A stretch of 56,930 nt of DNA from HGM11525 sp045649145 (GTDB lineage Bacteria; Bacillota; Clostridia; UBA1381), in contig JAZRPK010000078.1 of assembly GCA_045649145.1 (NCBI GenBank), forward strand, positions 1-56,930, given 5' to 3'. The translations under genes and the position numbers were made by a program. The notes under the pieces are model-generated. The model was not told the DNA's origin. It worked only from the letters and a program-made list of their open reading frames with translations, and ran no database searches. Below are positions 42,862-51,883 of this stretch, piece by piece. The first letter of the stretch is position 1. Each line of letters starts with the position of its first letter.

Positions 42862-44154
42862 TTATTCTTCGTCTGATGAGTCTGTTTCGGGAATAATTTT
42901 TGCGACCTTTACAATTTCTATTCTGTGGTCCTCGATTTTCAAAACCTTAATTGAAAGTCCGTAAGCTTCAAGTGAGGGTGTTGTGCCGTCTTCAGGTATT
43001 GTACCGAGCTCGCCTAAAATCATACCTGCAATGGTGTTGTACTCTTCTACGGGAAGTTCAACACCAAGAATTTCAGAAACAACATCAATATCGCAAGAGC
43101 CTAAAATTCTCCATGTGTTCTCGTCAAGCTGAACTATGTCGTCTTCTTCCTCGTCACTGTCGCTTGAAAGATTGCCGACAATTTCTTCCAAAAGGTCAGA
43201 TATTGTAATAATACCCCCAAGACCGCCGTATTCATCAAGTACCACTGCAAAGTGAGTTTTATTCTTCTGCATTTGTCTGAACAGCTCGTCGGCTTTTATC
43301 GACTCGGGTACAAAGAAAGGTGTTTTCATGATTGACCTGACATCTATCTGGTCACTTCTTAGCATACGATAGAAATCCTTGCTTGATATAATACCGATTA
43401 TATTGTCCACGCTTTCGTCACAAACGGGGTATACCGAATGATTTGTTTCGAGCATAGACTTGTCCCATTCTTCAATTTCGTCCTCTATCCACAAAAATTC
43501 CACGTCAGTTCGATGAGTCATAATATCCTTTGCCGGTGTATCATCAAACTCGAAAATGTTGTTAATCATTTCCTTCTCTTCCGGGTCAATAGCACCGCTT
43601 GAGCTTCCGATATCGACCATCATAAGTATTTCTTCCTCAGTGACTTCGTCTTCCTTGGCGGGATTAACACCCATCAAAATGAGAAGTATGTTAGATATCG
43701 CATTAAACAAGAATACTAAAGGCGAAAGTATAACAACAGATAATTTCAACAGAAAATAGCTATTTAGTGCGTTCTTTTCTGCATTATGCTTGGCAAATCT
43801 GCCAGGTGTGTATATTCCGAATATCAGCACCAACACATCTGCAATTAGTACTGAAAGTGCACCTGATAAAACCGGTTTGCCTTCTATCGAAAAGTGGAAA
43901 AATTCATACACAAACGCAGAAAGCGCAGTAATCAGCAAAAGATTTATAAGCTGAGTTGTTGCGTGTATACGTGTTTTGTTCTTGCAAAGCCACAGAATTT
44001 TGTTAGAAACTTTATCATTGTTATCTGCCAGCTTTTGCATACGGGCCTCGTTTGCTTCATCGGCAGCTTTTTGTGCAGCACGATAAAGTGCAATCAGTGC
44101 GAGTAAAGCAAGCGAGATAAATAATCGAGACGGGAGCGAGTCCAAAACCATCAT
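42862..44154 (-). CDS. CNNM/CorC-type membrane protein with CBS pair
   Basis: About 430 aa. A DUF21 membrane part with four hydrophobic segments (about 10-165) is followed by two CBS domains (about 210-330) and a C-terminal CorC_HlyC domain (about 345-425). These proteins are linked to Mg/Co efflux or resistance; the hemolysin name is historical. Start is uncertain. ATG at 44154 and 44151 lie too close to GAAAGG (44155-44160), while TTG at 44145 is nine bases away and gives the usual M-D-S start. The gene follows spoVB after 61 bases. Confidence 0.87.
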   Translation of the reverse strand: MMVLDSLPSRLFISLALLALIALYRAAQKAADEANEARMQKLADNNDKVSNKILWLCKNKTRIHATTQLINLLLITALSAFVYEFFHFSIEGKPVLSGALSVLIADVLVLIFGIYTPGRFAKHNAEKNALNSYFLLKLSVVILSPLVFLFNAISNILLILMGVNPAKEDEVTEEEILMMVDIGSSSGAIDPEEKEMINNIFEFDDTPAKDIMTHRTDVEFLWIEDEIEEWDKSMLETNHSVYPVCDESVDNIIGIISSKDFYRMLRSDQIDVRSIMKTPFFVPESIKADELFRQMQKNKTHFAVVLDEYGGLGGIITISDLLEEIVGNLSSDSDEEEDDIVQLDENTWRILGSCDIDVVSEILGVELPVEEYNTIAGMILGELGTIPEDGTTPSLEAYGLSIKVLKIEDHRIEIVKVAKIIPETDSSDEE

Positions 44155-44215
44155 CCTTTCATATGTGAAAAATATTCTAATCAATTCTATCAAATATTAT
44201 GATGTTTGTCAAATG

Positions 44216-45922
44216 CTATCTGTAAAAAGGTGTCTTTTTTACGATTTTTATAAGCTTATTACCCATAGGTAGCTGTTCGATTTCTTCAGGAGAAAGCACT
44301 TTAAGTGCAACAACTGCAAAGAAGTAAATCAATACCGCTATAAAAATTGCAGGAAGCAGAGAAACTATATTTACGCTTGTAACAGCGTACAGTAAGTTGT
44401 AAACTAAAACTGCCACTATGCCCATAAACAATGCTGCAACAAGCGGCTTAGCAATATATTTAATGAATGTTACTTTCACGGGTATACTTCTGCAAAGAAC
44501 AGTAAAGCCGTAGGAGAAGGATATAATCTGACATACTATCGAGCCGATTGGTGCACCGTAGATATTAATTTGGGGTATTCTGATTAGGAGAATGTTCAAT
44601 ATAAACTTTGCGACACAACCGATAAAGAGTCCCGTTGCAGGCGCATAAACCTTGCCGCAGCCTTGCAAAGAACCGGATATTGTTTGGTTGAGTGCAATAA
44701 ATATCAAAGCAATTGACGATAGCATCAAAAGCTGATATCCGTCTGGAGCAGCAGGGTATAAGAGCATAAATATCGGCTTTGCAAGTGAAATGTATCCGAT
44801 TGCACACGGAAGAATTATAAGCATAGAAATGAGGAAGGAAAGCGAAACTTTGTCAGATGCCTCCTTTTTGTTTCCGACAGCAAGTGCGCCGGAAAGGCTT
44901 GGTACAAGTACTGTCGCAAATGCAATATTAAGAGCAATTGGGAGATTTAATAATGTATCACTCTTTGACAGCATACCGCTTAGCCTTGATGCCTCGATTT
45001 CGAGCTGTTCCATTGTAGGATTAACTATTGCAGCAACATTATCGTGTGCAGGAATAAGATTAGCAAAACCTGCATATATACCACGGGTTATTGTGGCTGT
45101 GTCGACAATTCGGTTTATTGCAGAGATTATAGAACCAAGTGATATAGGTATGGAAATCAGCAAAATAGATTTACATACACTAAAGAAAGACCCCTCAATT
45201 GTTTTGCAAGCATCTTCGTTTTGAGCAATAATAATAGAATTCTTGCGTCTTTGATAAAACACAAACAAGTAAAGGAAACTAAATACTGTAGCAATTGATG
45301 TAGCAAAATTAGCACCTGCTGCAAGCATCTGCGCCTTATATTGAGCACCGTCTGATGTGTTCGGTACGATTAGCAAAGCAGCCATCGCAACTACAATACC
45401 GATAGTGAAGATGCACTTAAATACCTGCTCGAGAATTTGCGAATTTGATGTTGCGGACATATTTTTCATACCGTTAAAATATCCGCGTATAACCGATGAA
45501 ACGCATACAAAAAGTATTGATGGTGATAATGCCATTAGCACGTATTTTGCGCCGGGTAAAAGGAGCACAGTTCCTGCAATCCACTCTGCACCGAAGAACA
45601 TCAGTGCAGTGCATACTAATCCGACAAAGGAAAAGAGCACAAGAGCAGTTTTGAAAATTCTGTGTGCGCCTTTGTTATCGCCTAATGCAATACGCTCAGC
45701 AGTCATTTTGGAAATTGCATTCGGTATGCCGACAGACGACAATGCAAGGAGCAGGGTATAGATATTAAAGCCTGCGGAATAATACCCGTTACCCTGATTG
45801 CCGAAACCATCTATATTGGTAATTACCATTCTGTATACAAGCCCTAAAAGCTTGACCGCAAACTGCGCAAACAAAATGATTGCCACATTATTCATAAAAG
45901 ACTGTTTACTTTCATTCTTCAA
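44216..45922 (-). CDS. Polysaccharide/lipid II flippase-like protein (SpoVB/MVF family)
   Basis: MOP-superfamily membrane protein of 568 aa with about 14 hydrophobic segments. N-terminal Q-F-A-V-K-L-L-G-L-V-Y-R and the G-N-G-Y-Y-S-A-G-F-N-I-Y segment are typical of SpoVB and related Firmicute flippases, as is V-I-R-G-Y-F-N-G. SpoVB is needed for spore cortex synthesis; vegetative relatives move lipid-linked wall precursors. TTG at 45922, eight bases after GGAGG, is preferred to TTG at 45937, which lies upstream of that site. The SigA-type promoter argues against strictly sporulation-only expression. Confidence 0.85.
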   Translation of the reverse strand: MKNESKQSFMNNVAIILFAQFAVKLLGLVYRMVITNIDGFGNQGNGYYSAGFNIYTLLLALSSVGIPNAISKMTAERIALGDNKGAHRIFKTALVLFSFVGLVCTALMFFGAEWIAGTVLLLPGAKYVLMALSPSILFVCVSSVIRGYFNGMKNMSATSNSQILEQVFKCIFTIGIVVAMAALLIVPNTSDGAQYKAQMLAAGANFATSIATVFSFLYLFVFYQRRKNSIIIAQNEDACKTIEGSFFSVCKSILLISIPISLGSIISAINRIVDTATITRGIYAGFANLIPAHDNVAAIVNPTMEQLEIEASRLSGMLSKSDTLLNLPIALNIAFATVLVPSLSGALAVGNKKEASDKVSLSFLISMLIILPCAIGYISLAKPIFMLLYPAAPDGYQLLMLSSIALIFIALNQTISGSLQGCGKVYAPATGLFIGCVAKFILNILLIRIPQINIYGAPIGSIVCQIISFSYGFTVLCRSIPVKVTFIKYIAKPLVAALFMGIVAVLVYNLLYAVTSVNIVSLLPAIFIAVLIYFFAVVALKVLSPEEIEQLPMGNKLIKIVKKTPFYR

Positions 45923-45945
45923 ATCAAACGCCTCCAAACACTTCC

Positions 45946-45974
45946 ATTATATATCCTTACAGCAATCTAATCAA
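45946..45974 (-). promoter_or_regulatory. SigA-type promoter of spoVB-corC
   Basis: Minus strand: TTGATT (45969-45974), 17-base spacer, TATAAT (45946-45951). Confidence 0.7.
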
Positions 45975-46042
45975 GAAAACTTTTAATTTTTAACACAAAT
46001 TTAATAATTTACAAAAATTTACATACTTTCTATATTAGACTA

Positions 46043-46071
46043 TTGAAAAAATTAAAAGAATAATGTATAAT
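46043..46071 (+). promoter_or_regulatory. SigA-type promoter of the Na/phosphate symporter
   Basis: TTGAAA (46043-46048), 17-base spacer, TATAAT (46066-46071), 30 bases before the ATG. Confidence 0.75.
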
Positions 46072-46101
46072 AATGGCATAGATAATAACGGAGGTTAATG
46101 T

Positions 46102-47856
46102 ATGGATATTTTTTCGCTAATTTCGTTGTTTGGAGGATTGGCATTTTTTCTCTATGGTATGAACCTGATGGGGAACGGCCTTGAGAAGATGGCAGGCGGT
46201 AAGCTTGAGCGAGTATTGGAAGGACTTACGGCAAATAAGCTTGCTGCAGTTATTCTCGGTGCAGGCGTAACTGCTGTTATTCAGTCATCTTCTGCGACTA
46301 CAGTTATGGTTGTGGGCTTTGTTAACTCGGGTATTATGCGCCTTTCTCAGGCTATCGGAGTAATTATGGGTGCAAATATCGGTACAACTATTACCTCATG
46401 GATATTGAGCCTTACAGGAATCAGCGGTGAGGGCTTTTTGATGACTATATTGAAGCCAAAAAACTTTGCTCCGGTTTTTGCTGTAATTGGTATAATACTT
46501 ATTATGTTTACCAAGAAGAAGAAAAATCACGATATTGGCAGTATTCTTGTCGGATTTGCAATACTCATGACCGGTATGAACACGATGAGCAAGGCTGTTG
46601 AGCCGCTTGCTGATATGCCGGAATTTACAAATATATTGCTCTTGTTCTCAAATCCTGTGTTTGGTGTTTTGGCAGGTGCAGCACTTACAGCGATTATTCA
46701 GTCATCATCTGCATCTGTAGGTATACTTCAGGCACTTTCTGCAACTGGAAGCATAACCTTTGGTGCTGCAGTACCGATTATTCTCGGTCAAAACATTGGA
46801 ACCTGTGTTACAGCAATGATTTCCAGTGTCGGTACAAAAACAAATGCAAAACGTACAGCGTTTGTTCATCTGTATTTTAATGTTATCGGTACATTGATTT
46901 TCCTTGTGCTCTTCTATGCACTGCATGCTATAATTAAATTTGAGTTTATGGACGATAGTGTAAATGGTCTTAATATCGCAGTTATTCATACATTATTTAA
47001 CCTCGTTACTACCTTCGCACTTTTGCCGTTTACAAAGCAACTGGAAAAACTTGCTTGCTTAACGGTTAAAGAAGAGAAAGAAAGTGGCAATGAATTTGCA
47101 CTCCTTGATGAGAGATTTTTGCAGAGTCCTGCATTCGCAGTTGAGAGATGTCAGGTGCTTGTAGAGAAAATGGCTGACCTTGCAAAAATGACTATTTTGA
47201 AGGCACTTGAGCTTATAAACGGATATACTCACGACAAGGCTCAGGAGGTTGCAGAGCTTGAAAGCAAGATAGACCGCTACGAGGACAGAATTGGTGATTA
47301 TCTTGTCAAGATAGCCAGCCGTGATCTGAGTGCTGACGATTCCGAAACCGTTACACTCTTGCTTCAGTCAATCGGTGATTTTGAGCGTATATCTGACCAT
47401 GCGGTTAATATCAGTGAGTCTGCGCAGGAACTTTATGATAAAAATATTGTCTTCTCCAGGGAAGCTATTGATGAGCTTAAGGTTCTCTCGGATGCAGTAT
47501 CGGATATAATCAATATGACTGTTACCGCGTTTATAAAACGTGATGTCGAGTTTGCTAAGCACGTTGAGCCGCTTGAAGAGGTTGTAGACGGACTTTGCCG
47601 TGAGATGCGTAGCAGACATATTGCTAGACTTCAGCAGGGTGACTGTACTATCGAAACAGGTTTTGTATACTCCGACCTTTTAACTGGTATTGAACGTGTA
47701 TCTGACCATTGTTCTAATCTTGCTATCAGTGTAATTCAACATGATGATGACGGCATTTCTCATGAGTTTGCACACGAGATTAAAATGAAGGGTAAGCTGT
47801 ATAAAAATATGTACACAGAGTACAGTGAAAAATACGCACTACCTAAACATAATTAA
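46102..47856 (+). CDS. Na/phosphate symporter with C-terminal PhoU domain
   Basis: NptA/PNaS-family protein of 584 aa. The membrane part (1-320) holds two inverted repeats, each with the Q-S-S-S-A signature (about 62 and 202) followed by G-A-N-I-G-T-T and G-Q-N-I-G-T-C. A PhoU-like helical domain occupies about 345-565. Such fusions are widespread in Clostridia. It should import phosphate with sodium; the PhoU part probably adjusts activity. The gene stands alone, between a promoter and a terminator. Confidence 0.9.
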   Translation: MDIFSLISLFGGLAFFLYGMNLMGNGLEKMAGGKLERVLEGLTANKLAAVILGAGVTAVIQSSSATTVMVVGFVNSGIMRLSQAIGVIMGANIGTTITSWILSLTGISGEGFLMTILKPKNFAPVFAVIGIILIMFTKKKKNHDIGSILVGFAILMTGMNTMSKAVEPLADMPEFTNILLLFSNPVFGVLAGAALTAIIQSSSASVGILQALSATGSITFGAAVPIILGQNIGTCVTAMISSVGTKTNAKRTAFVHLYFNVIGTLIFLVLFYALHAIIKFEFMDDSVNGLNIAVIHTLFNLVTTFALLPFTKQLEKLACLTVKEEKESGNEFALLDERFLQSPAFAVERCQVLVEKMADLAKMTILKALELINGYTHDKAQEVAELESKIDRYEDRIGDYLVKIASRDLSADDSETVTLLLQSIGDFERISDHAVNISESAQELYDKNIVFSREAIDELKVLSDAVSDIINMTVTAFIKRDVEFAKHVEPLEEVVDGLCREMRSRHIARLQQGDCTIETGFVYSDLLTGIERVSDHCSNLAISVIQHDDDGISHEFAHEIKMKGKLYKNMYTEYSEKYALPKHN

Positions 47857-47866
47857 TGTTTTCAGC

Positions 47867-47906
47867 AGGGTCTGTTCCGTTTTTTATTTCGGAACAGACT
47901 CTTTTG
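47867..47906 (+). terminator. Intrinsic terminator of the phosphate symporter
   Basis: AGGGTCTGTTCCG (47867-47879) pairs with CGGAACAGACTCT (47890-47902) with one wobble, then TTTT. Confidence 0.8.
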
Positions 47907-47937
47907 ATATAAAAATAATATTTTTTACAAAAAGTGC

Positions 47938-47966
47938 TTGACAAATTATGCCTTAACGTGTATAAT
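47938..47966 (+). promoter_or_regulatory. Full-consensus SigA promoter of tRNA-Met
   Basis: TTGACA (47938-47943), 17-base spacer, TATAAT (47961-47966), 19 bases before the tRNA. Confidence 0.88.
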
Positions 47967-47985
47967 AAATATCGTTCCTTGACTT

Positions 47986-48062
47986 GGCGGTATAGCTCAG
48001 TTGGCTAGAGCACACGGTTCATACCCGTGGTGTCAGTGGTTCAAATCCACTTACCGCTACCA
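47986..48062 (+). tRNA. tRNA-Met (CAT), elongator type
   Basis: A 77-base cloverleaf: acceptor GGCGGTA / TACCGCT (terminal G-U), D arm with A-G-C-T-C-A-G-T-T-G-G, anticodon stem CACGG/CCGTG with loop T-T-C-A-T-A-C giving CAT, T arm with G-G-T-T-C-A-A-A-T-C-C, and encoded CCA. The G-U first pair and lack of the three G-C pairs of the initiator stem suggest elongator Met. A lysidine-modified tRNA-Ile(CAT) is the alternative. Confidence 0.93.
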
Positions 48063-48064
48063 AT

Positions 48065-48097
48065 ATGGAGTGAGCATATCCTCACTCCATTTTTTTG
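48065..48097 (+). terminator. Intrinsic terminator of tRNA-Met
   Basis: Perfect 10-bp stem ATGGAGTGAG (48065-48074) / CTCACTCCAT (48081-48090), six-base loop, seven T residues. Confidence 0.9.
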
Positions 48098-48136
48098 TAG
48101 AATCGTATGCAATAATGCTTTGTGGAGGCGGTGGTT

Positions 48137-50869
48137 ATGTACGTTTATTTGAACTGGAATGAGGGTGTAGATTCTCTCGCGGATGATGAAAGAAGAATAA
48201 TCGACAATTTCGAAAAAGACGGTGTTGTTGACCTTGATACCGGTTATTCGCATATGGAAGCTCAGGATATACGTGTTTATTCTGCAAGATTTGATTTTCC
48301 GGGCGAGATAAACTCTGATTATGTACTGATAGACCTAAACGAAGTTAAAAATATCAGAAAAGCATCATATTACCTAAACGGAAAGAAAATAGGCAGAAAT
48401 ACATGCTCGAACGTAGAGTGCAGATTTGTTGTACCCAAGACATATTTTAAGGATACAAACTCGCTTATGACAATAGTAACAGACGGCGTCTCGATTACCT
48501 GTTGGGAAAAACACGCAGTTACAGGCGGAGAGCCTGATGGTTATACAACAGAGCTTGAAGAAATGCACAAAAAAATCAGTCTTTCTGAAGTCGGCAATTT
48601 TTCTGACGTAATCGGTATAGAAAAGAAGGACAATAAAGCTGTAATACTATTTAGTGATAACAAATGTGCAGAGTTAACATTTTACGAAAAAGGCATATTC
48701 AGATTTAACCTTAATAATGGCGAAGAACGTCTTATAAACGAGCTGTGTCTGGATGAATTCTATAGAAATAATGAGCCGTGTAATTTTGATTTTTCGGATA
48801 ATGGCAACAAGGTAATTCTGACAAAGGATAATATCTCGGTTGAAATATATATGGCACCTTTTGCCGTTAAAATAAAGAAGAATAACGAAAAGCTTACGGA
48901 AGTATTTGCTAATAATTCTTATAATACGTCAATCCTTAGAATTCCTATGGATGCAGATGAGGCTGTCTTTGCACTTGGAGAAAGTGCCAAGCCGAAAATC
49001 AACAAGCGTGGTACGATTGAGGATATATGGGTATGTCACGACCCTGTATATTGCGATGTTCCCATTCCGTATTACATAAGCTCAAGAGGGTACGGCTTGT
49101 ACCTTAACAGCTCCTATCATTCTATTTTTGATATGGGCTGTCTTGACAATGAGAATATCATTGTTACAAATTTCGACGATGTTCTTGATTTCTTTATTTT
49201 TACAGGAGATAATGCCAAGGAATTTGTTGATTCATATATCACAGTAACTGGAAACTGTGCTCTTCCGCCAAAATGGGTATTTGGCCTTTGGCAAGCCGGT
49301 GGAAATGTCAACAAGAGTGCCAAAGTGTGCAAGGAAGTCATAGAAACTTACAAAAAACACAAAATTCCGCTCGATTGTGTTTGCATAGATCCCGGTTGGG
49401 AGAACGATTTTACCGATCTTAAGTGGGATAAAAATAACTTCCCTCAGCCTGATGAATTTATAAAGTATGTAAAGGATAATAATATCGAGATTGTTTTGTG
49501 GACAACGCCGTTTATTAACAGAAGCTGTGACAACTATGATAGCGCAGTTAAAGAAAAAATGCTCTTTACTGACAAAAACGGCGATGTTTATCCCGTGAAT
49601 TACTGGAAAGGTTATAAGGCGGGAATTATCGACTTTACAAATCCTGATACTGTAGACAAATGGTCGGTAGGTGTAAACGCACTTACCGAGTCGGGAATTG
49701 CAGGATACAAAATAGACGGCGGAGATAACAGCGAATTTCCGTATGATATGCAAAACTATCGGGGAAAAACGGGAAGTGAACTTCATAATCTTTTCCCTGT
49801 ATATTTTGCAAAAGCGTATAAGGATATCCACGAGAAATCCAATCCGGGAAAAAGAAGTGTTACTTGGGAGAGAACAGGATTTGTCGGAAGCGGAAAGTAT
49901 CCGTGTACATGGGGAGGTGACCAGTTTGCTGATTTTGACGGTTTGCAGGTTTTGATAAAAGCCGGTCAGCAGGCAGGACTTTGCGGTATTCCGTTCTGGG
50001 CAGAGGACGTAGGCGGATTCAGCCTTAGTCCTAAGACGACGGAGGAATTCTTTATCCGTTCATATCAGTGGGGAATGATTGCACCGCTTTCACGAGCTCA
50101 CGGACCCAAAACTGAGCCATGGGCATATGGCGAAAAGGCGCTTAGCTGTATTGAAAAATATATCCGTTTGCGATATAAGCTTTTTCCGTATATTTACAGT
50201 ATGGCACATAAGGCATATTTTAATAAAACGCCCATTATGCGTCCGCTCTTTTATGATTATTTTGATGACAAAAACACCTATGATTGCGATTATCAGTATT
50301 TGTTTGGTGACGGCTTTATGGTTGCACCAATATATGATGAGAGTGGCAGGAATGATTTTGTTGCAACCAGAAAGGTATATTTCCCTGAAGGTGAATGGAT
50401 TGATTTTAATACAGGCGATGTTATCTCTGGCGGAAGTGAATATGATATAAGTGCAGATTTGAAAACGTTGCCTCTTTACATAAAAAAAGGTGCAATTATA
50501 CCTTATACAAAAATGGATGGCAATACAAAATCATATGATGTAAATAATGATTTGCGTATCGAGGTATATCCCTCGGAAAAACTGACATGCTTTGACCTGT
50601 ATGATGATGACGGAGAAACTACAGATTATCAAAATGGTAAATATACCAAGATAAATATTACAAACAGTAATAATGTTTTGAAACTTCATACTGTTAGGTC
50701 TGAGTATTTGAGTGGTGATATTTTTAACCTTGATATTTGTGCTTATACTGATAAGCCCAATAGTGTTTTGGTGAATGGATACGAGAAAGAGTTCGAATAC
50801 TCTGACGGTAAAATTATGTTTAACATCAGCTTTAATATCAATAAAGATATTACAATTGAATGGAAATAA
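48137..50869 (+). CDS. GH31 family glycoside hydrolase (alpha-glucosidase/xylosidase type)
   Basis: Cytoplasmic enzyme of 910 aa with no signal peptide. The N-terminal beta domain precedes a TIM barrel with the nucleophile Asp527 in Y-K-I-D-G-G-D and the probable acid/base Asp595 in T-W-G-G-D-Q. W-A-E-D-V-G-G-F and R-A-H-G-P-K-T-E-P-W are further GH31 landmarks. GH31 covers alpha-glucosidase, alpha-xylosidase, sulfoquinovosidase and others; the exact sugar cannot be read. Residues 1-130 are unusually long for the family and could be an extra domain. ATG at 48137 follows GGAGG by eight bases. An SGNH esterase follows after 19 bases. Confidence 0.88.
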   Translation: MYVYLNWNEGVDSLADDERRIIDNFEKDGVVDLDTGYSHMEAQDIRVYSARFDFPGEINSDYVLIDLNEVKNIRKASYYLNGKKIGRNTCSNVECRFVVPKTYFKDTNSLMTIVTDGVSITCWEKHAVTGGEPDGYTTELEEMHKKISLSEVGNFSDVIGIEKKDNKAVILFSDNKCAELTFYEKGIFRFNLNNGEERLINELCLDEFYRNNEPCNFDFSDNGNKVILTKDNISVEIYMAPFAVKIKKNNEKLTEVFANNSYNTSILRIPMDADEAVFALGESAKPKINKRGTIEDIWVCHDPVYCDVPIPYYISSRGYGLYLNSSYHSIFDMGCLDNENIIVTNFDDVLDFFIFTGDNAKEFVDSYITVTGNCALPPKWVFGLWQAGGNVNKSAKVCKEVIETYKKHKIPLDCVCIDPGWENDFTDLKWDKNNFPQPDEFIKYVKDNNIEIVLWTTPFINRSCDNYDSAVKEKMLFTDKNGDVYPVNYWKGYKAGIIDFTNPDTVDKWSVGVNALTESGIAGYKIDGGDNSEFPYDMQNYRGKTGSELHNLFPVYFAKAYKDIHEKSNPGKRSVTWERTGFVGSGKYPCTWGGDQFADFDGLQVLIKAGQQAGLCGIPFWAEDVGGFSLSPKTTEEFFIRSYQWGMIAPLSRAHGPKTEPWAYGEKALSCIEKYIRLRYKLFPYIYSMAHKAYFNKTPIMRPLFYDYFDDKNTYDCDYQYLFGDGFMVAPIYDESGRNDFVATRKVYFPEGEWIDFNTGDVISGGSEYDISADLKTLPLYIKKGAIIPYTKMDGNTKSYDVNNDLRIEVYPSEKLTCFDLYDDDGETTDYQNGKYTKINITNSNNVLKLHTVRSEYLSGDIFNLDICAYTDKPNSVLVNGYEKEFEYSDGKIMFNISFNINKDITIEWK

Positions 50870-50888
50870 GTGAGGAGTTGATCAAGCT

Positions 50889-51839
50889 TTGAAAATCACA
50901 AATGAACAGCTAAAAAGCATATATTTTGGTGCTTACAGATTTGTAGACACGGATGATGGTTATCTTGAAGGTTATCATTTTACTGAGGAACAAATAGAAT
51001 ACCTTAGCAATCTTACTGAATTCTGGGCTGAGAGGTGCAGGGTTACAAATGCAAAAACACTTGAGTTTACTACAACAGCAACTGAATTTTCTTTTGAGTA
51101 CAAGGTGCTGCCGACTCCGGCTATGGACACTGTTGAACTGATGATAGACGGCGTTTTGATGAAAATCTATAATACAAAGGAAATGCCGACTGAGGGAAAA
51201 ATGGTCTTTGATATGCCGGCGGGCGAAAAGCAGGTAGTGGTATATCTTACGGGTGACTGCAAAATCGGTATACGCAATTTTGAGATTAATGCTGATTTTG
51301 TACCTGCTGTCAAAGGTGAAAAGGTACTTTGGATAGGCGATTCGATTACACAAGGCTACGGCCCGTACAGAACGTCGCATATGTATGTAAGCTCTGCCAA
51401 TCGTTATCTTAACTATGATGTAATCAATCAGGGTGTGGGAGGCTATCGCTATGATGAAAAGCTTCTTACTGAGATGGACGGATATCACCCCGATAAGATT
51501 ATCGTTGCGTATGGCACAAACCAATACAAAGAGGATGGGGCAGAGGAAAGTGTTGAGCTTTTCTATAAGCGTCTTAACGAGCTATATGGCGATATTCCTG
51601 TTCTGTGCATTACTCCGATATGGCGTGGAGACCAAAAGGAAACCTACGATATCTTTACGGGTTTTGGACAGAAGATTATGAACATTTGCAAAAAATATAA
51701 GAACATAAAGGTGGTAGATGGCTTAAAGCTCGTGCCGCATCTTCCTGAGTATTTTCTTGACGGATTGCATGCTAATGCTCTCGGCGGTGAGGTTTACGGA
51801 AGAAACCTTGTGGAAGAAATAAGAAGATTAGGATTTTAA
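50889..51839 (+). CDS. SGNH/GDSL hydrolase, likely carbohydrate esterase
   Basis: Protein of 316 aa without a signal peptide. An N-terminal beta-rich domain (about 45-140) precedes an SGNH domain with catalytic Ser152 (G-D-S-I-T-Q-G), Gly in G-V-G-G-Y, Asn in Y-G-T-N-Q, and Asp291/His294 in D-G-L-H. This two-domain order resembles family CE2-type acetyl esterases, so removal of acetyl groups from oligosaccharides before GH31 attack is a reasonable guess. TTG at 50889 is the start. It is co-transcribed with the GH31 gene. Confidence 0.82.
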   Translation: MKITNEQLKSIYFGAYRFVDTDDGYLEGYHFTEEQIEYLSNLTEFWAERCRVTNAKTLEFTTTATEFSFEYKVLPTPAMDTVELMIDGVLMKIYNTKEMPTEGKMVFDMPAGEKQVVVYLTGDCKIGIRNFEINADFVPAVKGEKVLWIGDSITQGYGPYRTSHMYVSSANRYLNYDVINQGVGGYRYDEKLLTEMDGYHPDKIIVAYGTNQYKEDGAEESVELFYKRLNELYGDIPVLCITPIWRGDQKETYDIFTGFGQKIMNICKKYKNIKVVDGLKLVPHLPEYFLDGLHANALGGEVYGRNLVEEIRRLGF

Positions 51840-51845
51840 GAACAA

Positions 51846-51879
51846 AAAAGGGATTATATCGTGTGATATAATCCCTTTT
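51846..51879. terminator. Bidirectional intrinsic terminator, SGNH gene and putP
   Basis: Perfect 15-bp stem AAAAGGGATTATATC (51846-51860), loop GTGT, GATATAATCCCTTTT (51865-51879). It lies between convergent stops. Confidence 0.9.
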
Positions 51880-51883
51880 ATAT

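Noticed and set aside
49232..49831. 199-codon minus-strand reading frame inside the GH31 gene
   Set aside because: Antisense to the conserved catalytic barrel, no ribosome binding site.
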